A DNA stretch of 64,000 bases from CAYPKG01 sp964411275 (lineage in GTDB: Bacteria; Bacillota; Clostridia; Christensenellales; CAG-138), in NCBI GenBank assembly GCA_964411275.1, contig CAYPKG010000006.1:1-64000 (forward strand), read 5' to 3'. The first letter of the stretch is position 1; the number at the start of each line of letters is the position of its first letter. Under the pieces are notes generated by a model. The model saw only the letters and a list, made by a program, of their open reading frames with translations. It did not search any database and was not told the origin of the DNA. Positions 1-7,715 of the stretch are shown one piece after another. A program made the position numbers and the translations under genes.

Positions 1-754
1 ATGTACTTGTGTCCATCTTTGGTGAACTCAAAAGCACCTTGCTGTTGTAAGTAACGACCTTGTGCTTGTTGCCTTCAAGACGGATGTGCATGGCCTTGCA
101 GAGGTCATCCTCGTCCACTTCGATGATCATGCCATCATTGTCGTCGGACTCCGGATCAGTAATGTAGAAGTCGTCTTTATAGATGTAGACGTCGTAGTCT
201 TTAATCTTTGCAGGTTTGAAACCTTCGGTGCCGAACACGGGAAGCTTCTTTTTGTCGGTGGTGTCAGCAATCTTGGCAGTGATGGAGCCGGAGGCGCCGG
301 TCAGCTGGCCAAGTACCAGGAAACGGAATGTCTTTTCGGTGTTGTCATAGCCGTCTTTTCCGTAGATCGCGGCCTTTTTGCCATCCTTCAGCAGTCCAAC
401 GCCGTTCTCATGGTGTACGCAGGTTTCATCCTTCTCGGTCTTCACATCCCAGATCTTGACGTTTTCTGTCTTGAACTGGAGGGTAGCTTCTCCGGCGCCC
501 TTCGCGCCTTCGGGAATGTACACAGCAACGATCGCGCCTACCATCTCGTTGTAGAGATAGCCACGGTCAGCCGCGGGCAGGGTGGTGTAAACGCCGTTGG
601 CATAGGAAGCGGAATAATAGTCAACCAACTGAACGGAAACCTTCCAAGCATCCTTGGTGGAGGTGGACTCCTCAGCGCCGGTGAAAGCCAACGCGGGAGC
701 GGCAATGGCCAGAACCATGACCAGAGCCAGAACGAAAGTCAATACTTTCTTCAT
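1..754 (-). CDS. Secreted protein of unknown function, C-terminus cut by window edge
   Basis: The reading frame starts at ATG 754 after an AAAGGGG Shine-Dalgarno and runs off the left edge, giving about 250 visible residues. It begins with a clear signal peptide: MKK, a hydrophobic stretch and an ALA-type cleavage site near residue 23. The mature part is rich in Lys, Asp and Tyr and looks like a beta-rich extracellular protein; I recognise no family. Near positions 35-40 the frame seems to slip. Downstream of that point the annotated frame reads unnaturally, while the neighbouring frame reads a plausible continuation (AFEFTKDGHKY). One extra C in the CC at 37-38 would join them. The upstream sequence AAAAGGGGTACAAA also precedes the SpoIID-type gene at 34156. 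No second copy of the protein is visible here. Confidence 0.7.
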   Translation of the reverse strand, partial: MKKVLTFVLALVMVLAIAAPALAFTGAEESTSTKDAWKVSVQLVDYYSASYANGVYTTLPAADRGYLYNEMVGAIVAVYIPEGAKGAGEATLQFKTENVKIWDVKTEKDETCVHHENGVGLLKDGKKAAIYGKDGYDNTEKTFRFLVLGQLTGASGSITAKIADTTDKKKLPVFGTEGFKPAKIKDYDVYIYKDDFYITDPESDDNDGMIIEVDEDDLCKAMHIRLEGNKHKVVTYNSKVLLSSPKMDTST

Positions 755-1181
755 TATGTTTGTACCCCTTTTCATTTTTTTGCTTGCAACTGAGTTTACC
801 TTATTGTGCAAAACACATATTCTTTTTTGGGGCATTCCCGCGCATGAAATATGCTACGCCCGCAAAGCAATCTTTGTAGCAATTTTGTGCCTATAGCCTG
901 AGTTCTTCAAAGATTCTACTATACATTATTGAAATCCTAGATATTTAGGGCCTTTCGCAGAGTCGCACCCTCAAAAACGGAGGCCATTGTATCGTGTATT
1001 TCATCACGATTGTTTTGCTTGTAAAATCGAACAATCTTAGGTATTTTGCCTGTTTCGAGGCATGCATAATGCGATTTCACGGGGAGTTAGGGCTATAGTG
1101 AGAAAAATAAATAAGAACGCACATATGTGGCAGGCAAATAATCGTTATGTAATACTTTCGAAATATTTTTGTAAATGGCTG
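755..1181. other. Gene-free spacer
   Basis: This stretch holds the upstream region of the secreted-protein gene at 1-754 and AT-rich DNA. I see no convincing coding frame, tRNA or riboswitch. The short open frames in it overlap each other and lack ribosome binding sites. Confidence 0.5.
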
Positions 1182-1210
1182 TTGACATTTGAGCAGCGCC
1201 CTGCTATCAT
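1182..1210 (+). promoter_or_regulatory. Sigma-A-type promoter with no gene downstream
   Basis: TTGACA at 1182-1187, a 17-base spacer and TATCAT at 1205-1210 form a near-consensus promoter on the plus strand. Transcription would start near 1217 and meet the hairpin at 1255-1288 after about 70 bases. No gene starts on the plus strand here, so the promoter would make a short RNA or an antisense transcript into the recombinase remnant. Confidence 0.5.
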
Positions 1211-1254
1211 AAATGTGTGCGATGGGGTAAATCGCATTGTACCAAAGCATACAA

Positions 1255-1288
1255 AAGCTCTGGCCGCAAAACAAGGCGGTCAGAGCTT
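1255..1288 (-). terminator. Terminator hairpin at the recombinase 3' end
   Basis: Arms 1255-1267 and 1276-1288 (AAGCTCTG paired with CAGAGCTT, then CCGC with GCGG) form a 13-bp stem with one G-T pair. On the minus strand it is followed by TTTTGTATG, so it fits a rho-independent terminator for the recombinase, whose stop codon at 1280-1282 lies inside the stem. On the plus strand the following T-run is weak. Confidence 0.6.
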
Positions 1289-2786
1289 CCATTTTATATC
1301 CACCGCCTCGCTGGTGGCATGGATTACTTCAACCATCTCGTTCAGTATCTTTCGCTTTTCCTCAAAGGCCACCGGCTCCCAATGTGTAAAGGCGGCGGCG
1401 ATTTCGTCCAGGCGGCTGGGGCAAATGCTATCCTCGTTCAGCTTGGCAATCGACCGCTCCGTTTCCTTTTTCTCCTCATCCAGACGGATAATACGGGCAT
1501 TAACATAGGAAAACAGCACGGCGTTTGCGCCGGTAAGCGCATCCAGCAGTTTTTCGATGTCGGTTTCCACCCGCTTCAACCGCGAGTTGAGCACAGCGAT
1601 CTCGGGATTTTGATAAGGATCCCGGCTTTGCATGCGCCTTGCCTGATAGCGTTCAAGATATGCATTCATGGCAGACGCTACCATTTCTTCCAGCTCATGG
1701 GTGTAAATCTTTCCACAGCCGGGACAGGCTTTGTTGTCCAGCCGCTTGGTGCAGCGCATATACTCATGCCGGGCGCCGGTTTGAATGCTCATCAGAGCAT
1801 AGCCGCAATTGCCGCATTTGATCTTTCCAGCCAGGTGTGAGTGGCTTTTCTGGCGATCTGGATTGTTTTATTGTTCAGCGTCTTGCGGCGGCAGGCGAGC
1901 CAAACCTCCGCCGGAACAATCCCCTCATGGTGCGCCAGCACCAGCATATGCCCCTGCAGTGTCTGGCGCTTGTCCTCTTTTACCCCCGCCCCTGGTATAG
2001 ATAACAGCCCCTGACGCCATCAAATTCCGAGGGGGCGTTTTGGATTTCTGCGCCCTGATTATGAAAAAACTGATAGACGCTCCGGTCCGCCCGGACATAC
2101 ACGGGATTGCGCAACAGCTGGGCCAGTGTGGAGCGGCCCAGCTCCTTGCCCCGAAGCGACGCGCCCTGCTGGGCAAAATGCCTTGTGATATCCCCGTAGG
2201 AAACGGACTGTTTAGCATACAGCCCGAATATGGTTTGCACCAGCGCCGCCTCCTCCGGCGCCGGAACCAGCCGCTTTGTATTGACGCCCCCGATCACCGC
2301 CGGCTCCAGCGCGTAGCCATAAGGCGGCTTGCCGCCCATGTAAAAACCCTTCTGGCTGCGGGAATAGTACGCGTCGCTGACGCGGTTCTGGATTGTTTCC
2401 CGCTCCAGCTGGGCAAACACGATGCAGATATTAAGCATCGCGCGGCCCATGGGGGTTGATGTGTCAAATTTTTCGGTGGAGGAGACGAATTCCACCTGAT
2501 GCTTTTGAAACAGCTCCATCATATTGGAAAAATCCAGTATCGAGCGGCTGATCCTGTCCAGCTTGTAGACGATCACCTTTGCGATGACGCCCCGGGCGAT
2601 GTCCTTTAGCAGCTCCTGAAACTGGGGCCGGTCCATGTTTTTTCCCGAATATCCGCTGTCTGCGTATTCCTTGCAGGGTTCGCCCTTTAAGTCATATTTG
2701 CAAAATTCAATTTGGCTTTGAATGGAAATGCTGTCCGCTTTGTCGATGGATTGTCTGGCATAAACGGCATGGATACGGCTGCCCAT
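1280..2786 (-). pseudogene. Large serine recombinase, broken by two frameshifts
   Basis: A large serine recombinase (site-specific integrase/resolvase superfamily) read in three frames. It starts at ATG 2786 after AGGGGTGA. The resolvase domain has the catalytic Ser at about residue 13 (YARQS), then YSGKNMDRPQF, KLDRISRS and MGRAMLNI motifs, followed by a recombinase domain (GKPPYGY). The frame stops at 1980. It continues in a second frame from about 1983 (VKEDKRQTL) and in a third from about 1828, which carries the zinc-ribbon (CGNCGY, then CPGCGK) and a coiled-coil tail ending at 1280. Each junction is repaired by adding one C to a short C-run of the plus strand, at 1983-1987 and 1827-1828. 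Either the gene is inactive or the assembly has homopolymer errors. I see no linked cargo and no obvious attachment sites. Confidence 0.85.
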
Positions 2787-2884
2787 GAAATCACCCCTAA
2801 TATGCATAATATTAGGATTGTAACGTGATTTATTTCTTTTGTCGATGTTTGTCGTTTTGGTAAAATAAGGAAGAGAGGCAACCT

Positions 2885-2922
2885 GACCCCATCGACAAAG
2901 CCGAGGCTTTGTCGATGGCCTA
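2885..2922. repeat. Palindromic intergenic repeat, copy 1
   Basis: CCATCGACAAAG at 2889-2900 and CTTTGTCGATGG at 2907-2918 form a perfect 12-bp inverted repeat whose loop can extend the stem. The element plus flanks (GACC at the left, GGCCTA at the right) recurs almost unchanged at 8905-8942. Both copies sit just past the 3' end of a minus-strand gene. There is no T-run, so it is not a classical rho-independent terminator. Confidence 0.8.
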
Positions 2923-2924
2923 AA

Positions 2925-3026
2925 TTAGCCCACGTGTTTGATCTCGTCGGGCTTAAGCGGCGGAAGCTCCTCGTAACGCCTGGGCGCCAGGGGATCCTGC
3001 TTGGGCTGTAATGGTTTTTGTTCCAT
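2925..3026 (-). CDS. Putative 33-residue charged, Pro-rich protein
   Basis: A 33-codon frame starts at ATG 3026 behind an excellent ribosome binding site (AGGAGGTGAGGAGA) and ends at TAA 2925. The product is very hydrophilic, with many Pro, Lys and Glu, and has no membrane segment. The gene lies 45 bases downstream of ppx and just before the palindromic repeat, so it is probably the last gene of the ppx operon. I do not recognise it. The ribosome binding site is the main reason to call it; the short length keeps confidence moderate. Confidence 0.5.
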   Translation of the reverse strand: MEQKPLQPKQDPLAPRRYEELPPLKPDEIKHVG

Positions 3027-3070
3027 TCTCCTCACCTCCTGCTCCCAGTATGGGGCAAAAAAATGCGGGT

Positions 3071-3949
3071 TTATGCGCGCTTCGCCATAGCCGCCGCATA
3101 TCCCTCCATACCGTCGGCGTCGCTGACGAAAAGACAATGGATTTTCAGCCGCTCCATCAGATATGCAAGGGCCGCGCTGCCATAGAGTATGATGTCGTGC
3201 CGCTCCTTTAACAGGGGATGCTTTTTGCGTTTTTCCCCCATAAAATCCAGCTCCAATATCAATGCTTCAAGCCCCCCTGGCGTAATCCTTGCCTGGGAAA
3301 GCGCGTTACTATCATACCCGGTCAGCCCCAGCGACAGCGCGCCCAGGGTGGTAATCGTCCCGCCAATCCCGGTAAACCTTGAAGCGCTCCCTTCGCAAAG
3401 CGCCGGGCCGCAGCGGGCGTCCAACCAGCTTTTAATCAGGGGCCGGGCCGCTGAAAACGGGAGGCCGGAAAACGCATCCCTTAGCCGCACGCAGCCGATG
3501 GGAAAGCTGATGCGGCACGCTTCGTTGATCACCTGGGCGCTGCCGCCGCCGATGTCAATCATCCCGCCGCCCCTAGTGCCCACCGCGCCCAGATAGGCGA
3601 TCCTGGCCTCCTCCTCCCCGGAAAGCACGTCAATTGTCACGCCGGTTTCCCGTTTCACCCGGGCGAGAAACGCGTCCCTGTTTTTCGCGTCCCTGACGGC
3701 GCTGGTGCCATAGGCATAAAGGGGTAAATCCCCGGCCTGCTCCACAAACGCGGCGATGGCGGCCACGGTGCGATCCATGGGCGCGTCCTGCAAAAATCCG
3801 GTTTCATCCAGGCCCTCGGCCAGCCGGGTTGTAAAAAGGCGCTTATAAAACGCCGCCACACCATCTGGCGTAACGGCGGCATGCATCGTTCGGATTGAAT
3901 TGCTGCCCACATCGATCACAGCGATATCGGCGGGGTGTGAAGCTGCCAA
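3071..3949 (-). CDS. ppx: Ppx/GppA-type exopolyphosphatase/pppGpp phosphohydrolase family
   Basis: 292 residues, the length of single-domain Ppx/GppA proteins, with the ASKHA phosphatase signature: DVGSNS at 13-18, IDIGGGSAQV at 131-140 and GIGGTIT at 194-200. Members hydrolyse polyphosphate or pppGpp; the substrate cannot be told from sequence. The start is a TTG at 3949 with AAGGAG seven bases upstream, two bases after the divIC stop, which indicates translational coupling. In Clostridia a ppx-like gene commonly follows yabP-yabQ-divIC, as here. It lacks the C-terminal HD domain of the long forms. Confidence 0.85.
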   Translation of the reverse strand: MAASHPADIAVIDVGSNSIRTMHAAVTPDGVAAFYKRLFTTRLAEGLDETGFLQDAPMDRTVAAIAAFVEQAGDLPLYAYGTSAVRDAKNRDAFLARVKRETGVTIDVLSGEEEARIAYLGAVGTRGGGMIDIGGGSAQVINEACRISFPIGCVRLRDAFSGLPFSAARPLIKSWLDARCGPALCEGSASRFTGIGGTITTLGALSLGLTGYDSNALSQARITPGGLEALILELDFMGEKRKKHPLLKERHDIILYGSAALAYLMERLKIHCLFVSDADGMEGYAAAMAKRA

Positions 3950-3951
3950 AT

Positions 3952-4257
3952 TCAGTCTCCTTCGCGATAGAATTTATAGTCCCCAGGCAGGACATATCCC
4001 AGCTTGTCCCGGGCGAACTGGGAGAGATACTCGTCCGTTCCCACATAATCGAGCATGCGCTGCAGGCGCTGCTCTTCCACAAGCAGGCTTTCCTTTTCCG
4101 CTTGCAGCGCGGCCTGCTCCGCCGCGATTTCCGCCAGCTTGTTTTTCTGGGTTAGCATAATCCCCAACAGCGCGCACGACACAACAACGCAGCACAACAA
4201 CACATGCAGCGGACGGAATTTTCGCCCTTTTCTGTTTTTTCTTTGCGGTTGCTTCAT
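3952..4257 (-). CDS. divIC: Septum formation initiator, DivIC/FtsB family
   Basis: 101 residues. A basic cytoplasmic N-terminus (RKNRKGRK) precedes one membrane segment at about 17-36. A coiled-coil rich in Glu, Gln, Ala and Leu follows at about 40-72, and then the conserved tail (YVGTDEYLSQFARDKLGYV...PGD) typical of DivIC/FtsB. The family acts in the FtsL-DivIB-DivIC complex at the division septum. It lies between yabQ and ppx on the same strand, the usual clostridial order. The gap to yabQ is about 55 bases. Confidence 0.9.
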   Translation of the reverse strand: MKQPQRKNRKGRKFRPLHVLLCCVVVSCALLGIMLTQKNKLAEIAAEQAALQAEKESLLVEEQRLQRMLDYVGTDEYLSQFARDKLGYVLPGDYKFYREGD

Positions 4258-4312
4258 CGCGCCTCCGGCTCTAATTAGGCAACAATAGTCATATTAAAAG
4301 TATTCGCCGTTC

Positions 4313-4654
4313 TTATTTGTTTTCCTGCCTCGAAAAAGATAATTTATAAACTGTTTCTGAAATTTTATGATAAATGCTGAAAAAAATCTTGCTGATGGAG
4401 ACTTGTTCCGCGCCAAAGCCAATTATAAAGCCCAAGGCGGCATACGGGCGAAACGCGCCGCCCGTTGCCCACAAAAGGGAAAACGCCGCCAGCGCGCCAA
4501 AAAGCAGGACAAATATCCCGTCGCATATTACATTCACCGCCCGGTTGTTGCATATCCGGCGCACCAGGCGGCAGAGGTCATATGCCCCGCCCGCGAGAAT
4601 GCCTCCATAAAACATCACAAGCAGGGCCGCAGGCTGTAACAAAGGCGAACTCAC
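4313..4654 (-). CDS. yabQ: Spore cortex biosynthesis protein YabQ
   Basis: 113 residues with at least three hydrophobic segments (about 6-26, 38-58, 62-82), basic loops and a conserved CRLVRR-type motif after the first segment. YabQ is a membrane protein of the mother cell needed for spore cortex formation. I placed the start at a GTG at 4654 whose last bases overlap the yabP stop (GTGA), giving a coupled pair; a longer upstream extension would be the shadow of yabP in another frame. The order yabP-yabQ-divIC supports the call. Confidence 0.85.
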   Translation of the reverse strand: MSSPLLQPAALLVMFYGGILAGGAYDLCRLVRRICNNRAVNVICDGIFVLLFGALAAFSLLWATGGAFRPYAALGFIIGFGAEQVSISKIFFSIYHKISETVYKLSFSRQENK

Positions 4655-4950
4655 CGGAAGACCCTGCCAAACAGACCGCGCCGCTCCTGGGCCGGCTCGT
4701 ATTCCAGCGCAAGGATGTCCCCCTCCAGGATGATCTGCCCGTCCTCCAGGTTCAGCTTCGACATATGTATGGCGTCCCCCTCGATGCGCAGGTCCCCTGC
4801 CTCTGTGGACAGAAGCACCTCCTGCTCGTGAAAGCTTTCCACATCCAGCACCCCTGTGATGTTCAGCCGGGAGCGGTTGTCCATATGTACGCTGTGGGCA
4901 CGAAACCGCGGCTTGGCCGCCCCAGCTTCCAATTCCCGATAATCCGCCAT
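4651..4950 (-). CDS. yabP: Sporulation protein YabP
   Basis: 99 residues, the usual YabP length. It has the family core: HSVHMDNRSRLNITGVLDV near residues 19-37, then a beta-rich region with EGDAIHMSKLNLEDG, and a basic C-terminus. YabP localises to the forespore outer membrane region and is needed for cortex assembly with YabQ. It starts at ATG 4950 after GGAGG and overlaps yabQ by four bases. It is the first gene of the operon, and expression in the mother cell under sigma-E would be expected from the family, though I could not assign a promoter. Confidence 0.9.
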   Translation of the reverse strand: MADYRELEAGAAKPRFRAHSVHMDNRSRLNITGVLDVESFHEQEVLLSTEAGDLRIEGDAIHMSKLNLEDGQIILEGDILALEYEPAQERRGLFGRVFR

Positions 4951-4965
4951 TGTGTCCTCCTTTCA

Positions 4966-5075
4966 AACCCCTTAGGGATTATCAACTTGGGAAATTGGGT
5001 ACCATGCATGTTTTGACGGCTGTCGCCAACAATCAAAACATGTACCCTAAAAAAAGCGCACGGCGGTTTTTTGAC
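4966..5075. repeat. Short copy (C) of a mosaic intergenic repeat
   Basis: Upstream of yabP. It contains GGGATTATCAA, AATTGGGTAC, an inverted repeat (CATGTTTTGA at about 5007-5016 with TCAAAACATG at about 5033-5042) and the tail CGGCGGTTTTTTGACA. The same blocks occur in the same order at 41439-41740. In that copy the stem reads CACGTTTTGA/TCAAAACGTG, a compensated T-A to C-G change. Confidence 0.65.
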
Positions 5076-5199
5076 ATTTATAGCCCGCCTTGCTTTACGG
5101 TATGCGGCCTATGGCGCAGGTATGTCACAAATAAATGGATTAAAAATGTAAAAATTTTGTAGCATTATAGGAAAGTGCTCGAATAGTGTGTTTGCGCCC
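5076..5199. other. Gene-free spacer between yabP and rho promoter
   Basis: AT-rich sequence between the repeat copy and the rho promoter. No coding frame or RNA gene is recognisable in it. Confidence 0.4.
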
Positions 5200-5229
5200 T
5201 TGACAACCCCCCGCTCTATCACTTAAAAT
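5200..5229 (+). promoter_or_regulatory. Candidate rho promoter
   Basis: TTGACA at 5200-5205, an 18-base spacer and TAAAAT at 5224-5229. Transcription from it would leave a leader of roughly 275 bases before rho at 5513. A TTGACT at 5425-5430 is a possible second site but has no good -10. Long leaders on rho genes are associated with autoregulation in several bacteria; that role here is inference. Confidence 0.5.
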
Positions 5230-5512
5230 TTAGAAAATGGGTAAGATCAGACGCATTCCTCTCTCGAAATAAATCATCAGGAAATATGCCAGATACCCCA
5301 GACAGTAAAAATGAACAAGTTACATTCGTTTTTGCGAGCATTCTTTATGATGGGTTTTGTCTTTGCGGCCGTTTGAAAGCGTGAAAAATTGGTTATCCTT
5401 TTAGTGGAAACACATTCATTTCGCTTGACTGGCCTTCATCGCCCATTCAATTTAAGTTAATCCCGTCAAGGACGACGAAAATATTTCTTACTTAGTGCAA
5501 AGGGGGATAACC

Positions 5513-7633
5513 ATGCTAAACAAAGAAGCCCTGCAAGTCATGAGCCTTGCCGAATTACGCGAGCAAGCAAAGGCACAGGGCATAAAATCGGTAACAAAAT
5601 TTCGAAAACACGAACTGGTGCTTCTGCTGAGCGGCGAAGCTGCCAAGGCCGCGTCTGCCGTGCAGGAAATTACCGCGAGCCAGCCCGCGAATGATGCAGC
5701 TGCGCCGGATGAAAGCGAGGCGCCCGTTTCCGTTGTGGCCGCAGAGGTTCAGCAAAAGCCGCGCCGCAGGGCTGCCGCAGCAAAAGCCGCGCCTGCCGCC
5801 GCGCCTGCGCCCGTCCCGGAACCTGAGCCGGATGCGGAGGCCGTGGCAAAAAAACCCGCACTCCGCACCCGCCGCACAAGCAAGCAGACCGAAGCACAGC
5901 CTGCGCCACAGCCGGAGAGCGTCCAGCCTGCCCAGCACGAGCCTGCCGCACCTGCTCAAGCAGAACCAGAGGAAGCCGTTCCCCCCACGTCCGGGATTGG
6001 CATCGATCCGAAGATGAAGCCCGCGTACGTTGCGCCTTCCTATCAGCCACGGCAGCAAACCGAAGGGTATCAGCCACGGCGCTCTTACAACAATTATCAG
6101 CAGCAGGGGGACGGGTATCAGCAACGCCGCCCCTATAACCCGGGGTATCAGCAACAGGGGGACACCGGATATCAGCAGCGGCGCACCTACAACAATTATC
6201 AGCAGCGCCGCCCCTATAACCCAGGGTATCAGCAACAGGGCGGCTACCAGCAGCAGGGCGGGTATCAGCAGCAGCAACAGCCCTATCAGGCCCAAGGCGG
6301 CTACCAGCAGACATACAACGCCCCGCCAGCCCAGCCGAATTACCCCGCCCCCGACATACCCGAGACCGAGGAAGAACTGCGCCTGCGCACCACAGCCCGG
6401 CAGGAGGGCTATTACAATAAGGAATATGGCACCAGCAACCCCGCCGTACCGGAGCTTTTGCAGGGCGGCGAATGCGGCGACGCGGAAGGCGTGCTGGAGG
6501 TGCTGCCCGACGGCTACGGGTTCCTGCGCTCTGAAAACTATCTCCCTGGCAACCGGGACGTATATGTGTCCATCGCCCAGATCCGCCGCTTCAGCCTGAA
6601 AACCGGCGACCTGGTCACGGGCAAAACCCGCCCCTCCAAAGAGGGCGAGCGGTTTTTAGCACTTTTGTACATCACGGCCATCAACGGCGGCGCGCCGGAG
6701 GCAATCGCCTCCCGCCGGCCCTTTGAAACCCTGGTGCCCATTTACCCGGACGAGCGGCTGACACTTGAGAGCCCCGGCGAGCACAATAAGCTGGCCATCC
6801 GGCTTATCGACCTGATCGCACCCATCGGCAAGGGCCAGCGCGGCATGATTGTGGCCCAGCCCAAGGCCGGTAAAACTACGCTGTTAAAGAACATCGCAAA
6901 CGGCATTTCCAATAACCATCCGGACATCCATCTCATGGTGCTGCTCATCGATGAGCGGCCTGAGGAGGTCACGGATATGCAGCGCTGCATCAAGGGCGAG
7001 GTGCTGTATTCCACTTTCGACGAGCTGCCCGAGCATCACACCCGGGTGGCGGAAATGGTGCTGGAGCGGGCCATGCGCCTGGTGGAGCAGGGCAAGGATG
7101 TGGTCATTTTGATGGACAGCCTGACCCGACTTGCCAGGGCGTATAACCTCACAATCCCCCCCACCGGCAGAACGCTGTCCGGGGGCCTTGATCCGGGAGC
7201 GCTGCACAAGCCCAAGCGGTTCTTCGGCGCGGCGCGCAACATCGAGCACGGCGGAAGCCTGACGGTAATCGCCACGGCGCTGGTGGAAACCGGAAGCCGT
7301 ATGGACGACATCATATTCGAAGAATTCAAGGGCACCGGCAATATGGAAATCCATCTGGACCGAAAGCTGTCGGAAAAGCGGATTTTCCCAGCCATCGACA
7401 TTTACAAGTCCGGCACCCGCCGGGAGGATCTCCTCCTCTCCAAGGAAGAACTGGACGGCGTGTACACCATCCGCCGGGTTCTTGGCGGCGGCAACCCTGC
7501 GGACGTTACGGAGCAGTTCATCGGTATGCTGGATAAAACCAACAACAACGATCAGTTCCTGGCGCGGCTCAAGGAGTGGGTCAGCATCTATGAAAAGGAT
7601 GGCTATACCAGCTCCACCCGGATGTCCAAATAA
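5513..7633 (+). CDS. rho: Transcription termination factor Rho with long disordered insertion
   Basis: 706 residues, far longer than the usual 420 or so. It starts at ATG 5513 after AAGGGGGAT. Residues 1-42 are the Rho N-terminal helical domain. Residues about 45-176 are Ala/Pro/Glu/Arg-rich. Residues about 177-276 are a low-complexity block with, by my count, 32 Gln and 17 Tyr per 100, built of GYQQQ and RRPYNPGYQQQ units. The cold-shock-like RNA-binding domain (PDGYGFLRS...DVYVS) follows, then the hexameric ATPase with Walker A (PKAGKTT) and Walker B (VVILMDSLTRLARAYN). The catalytic core looks intact. Inserted basic or low-complexity domains are known in Rho of several phyla, and the Clostridium botulinum Rho has a prion-forming one. 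A terminator follows at 7659. Confidence 0.97.
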   Translation: MLNKEALQVMSLAELREQAKAQGIKSVTKFRKHELVLLLSGEAAKAASAVQEITASQPANDAAAPDESEAPVSVVAAEVQQKPRRRAAAAKAAPAAAPAPVPEPEPDAEAVAKKPALRTRRTSKQTEAQPAPQPESVQPAQHEPAAPAQAEPEEAVPPTSGIGIDPKMKPAYVAPSYQPRQQTEGYQPRRSYNNYQQQGDGYQQRRPYNPGYQQQGDTGYQQRRTYNNYQQRRPYNPGYQQQGGYQQQGGYQQQQQPYQAQGGYQQTYNAPPAQPNYPAPDIPETEEELRLRTTARQEGYYNKEYGTSNPAVPELLQGGECGDAEGVLEVLPDGYGFLRSENYLPGNRDVYVSIAQIRRFSLKTGDLVTGKTRPSKEGERFLALLYITAINGGAPEAIASRRPFETLVPIYPDERLTLESPGEHNKLAIRLIDLIAPIGKGQRGMIVAQPKAGKTTLLKNIANGISNNHPDIHLMVLLIDERPEEVTDMQRCIKGEVLYSTFDELPEHHTRVAEMVLERAMRLVEQGKDVVILMDSLTRLARAYNLTIPPTGRTLSGGLDPGALHKPKRFFGAARNIEHGGSLTVIATALVETGSRMDDIIFEEFKGTGNMEIHLDRKLSEKRIFPAIDIYKSGTRREDLLLSKEELDGVYTIRRVLGGGNPADVTEQFIGMLDKTNNNDQFLARLKEWVSIYEKDGYTSSTRMSK

Positions 7634-7658
7634 AACGGATCGGCGATCATCGCTTAGA

Positions 7659-7694
7659 ACCCCCTGTCCGCTTCGGGCAGGGGGGTATTTGTTT
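7659..7694 (+). terminator. rho terminator
   Basis: CCCCCTGTCCG (7660-7670) and CGGGCAGGGGG (7674-7684) form an 11-bp stem with one T-G pair, followed by a T-rich stretch (TATTTGTTTT). It lies between rho and the convergent gene ending at 7716. Confidence 0.75.
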
Positions 7695-7715
7695 TGGTAT
7701 ATAGATTTCACCCTA

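Noticed and set aside
62..793. 243-codon plus-strand frame at the left edge
   Set aside because: The minus strand has a signal peptide, a good ribosome binding site and sensible composition; this frame is its shadow.
2885..2922. Rho-independent terminator call for the palindromic repeat
   Set aside because: The stem is perfect but neither side has a T-run, so I kept it as a repeat only.
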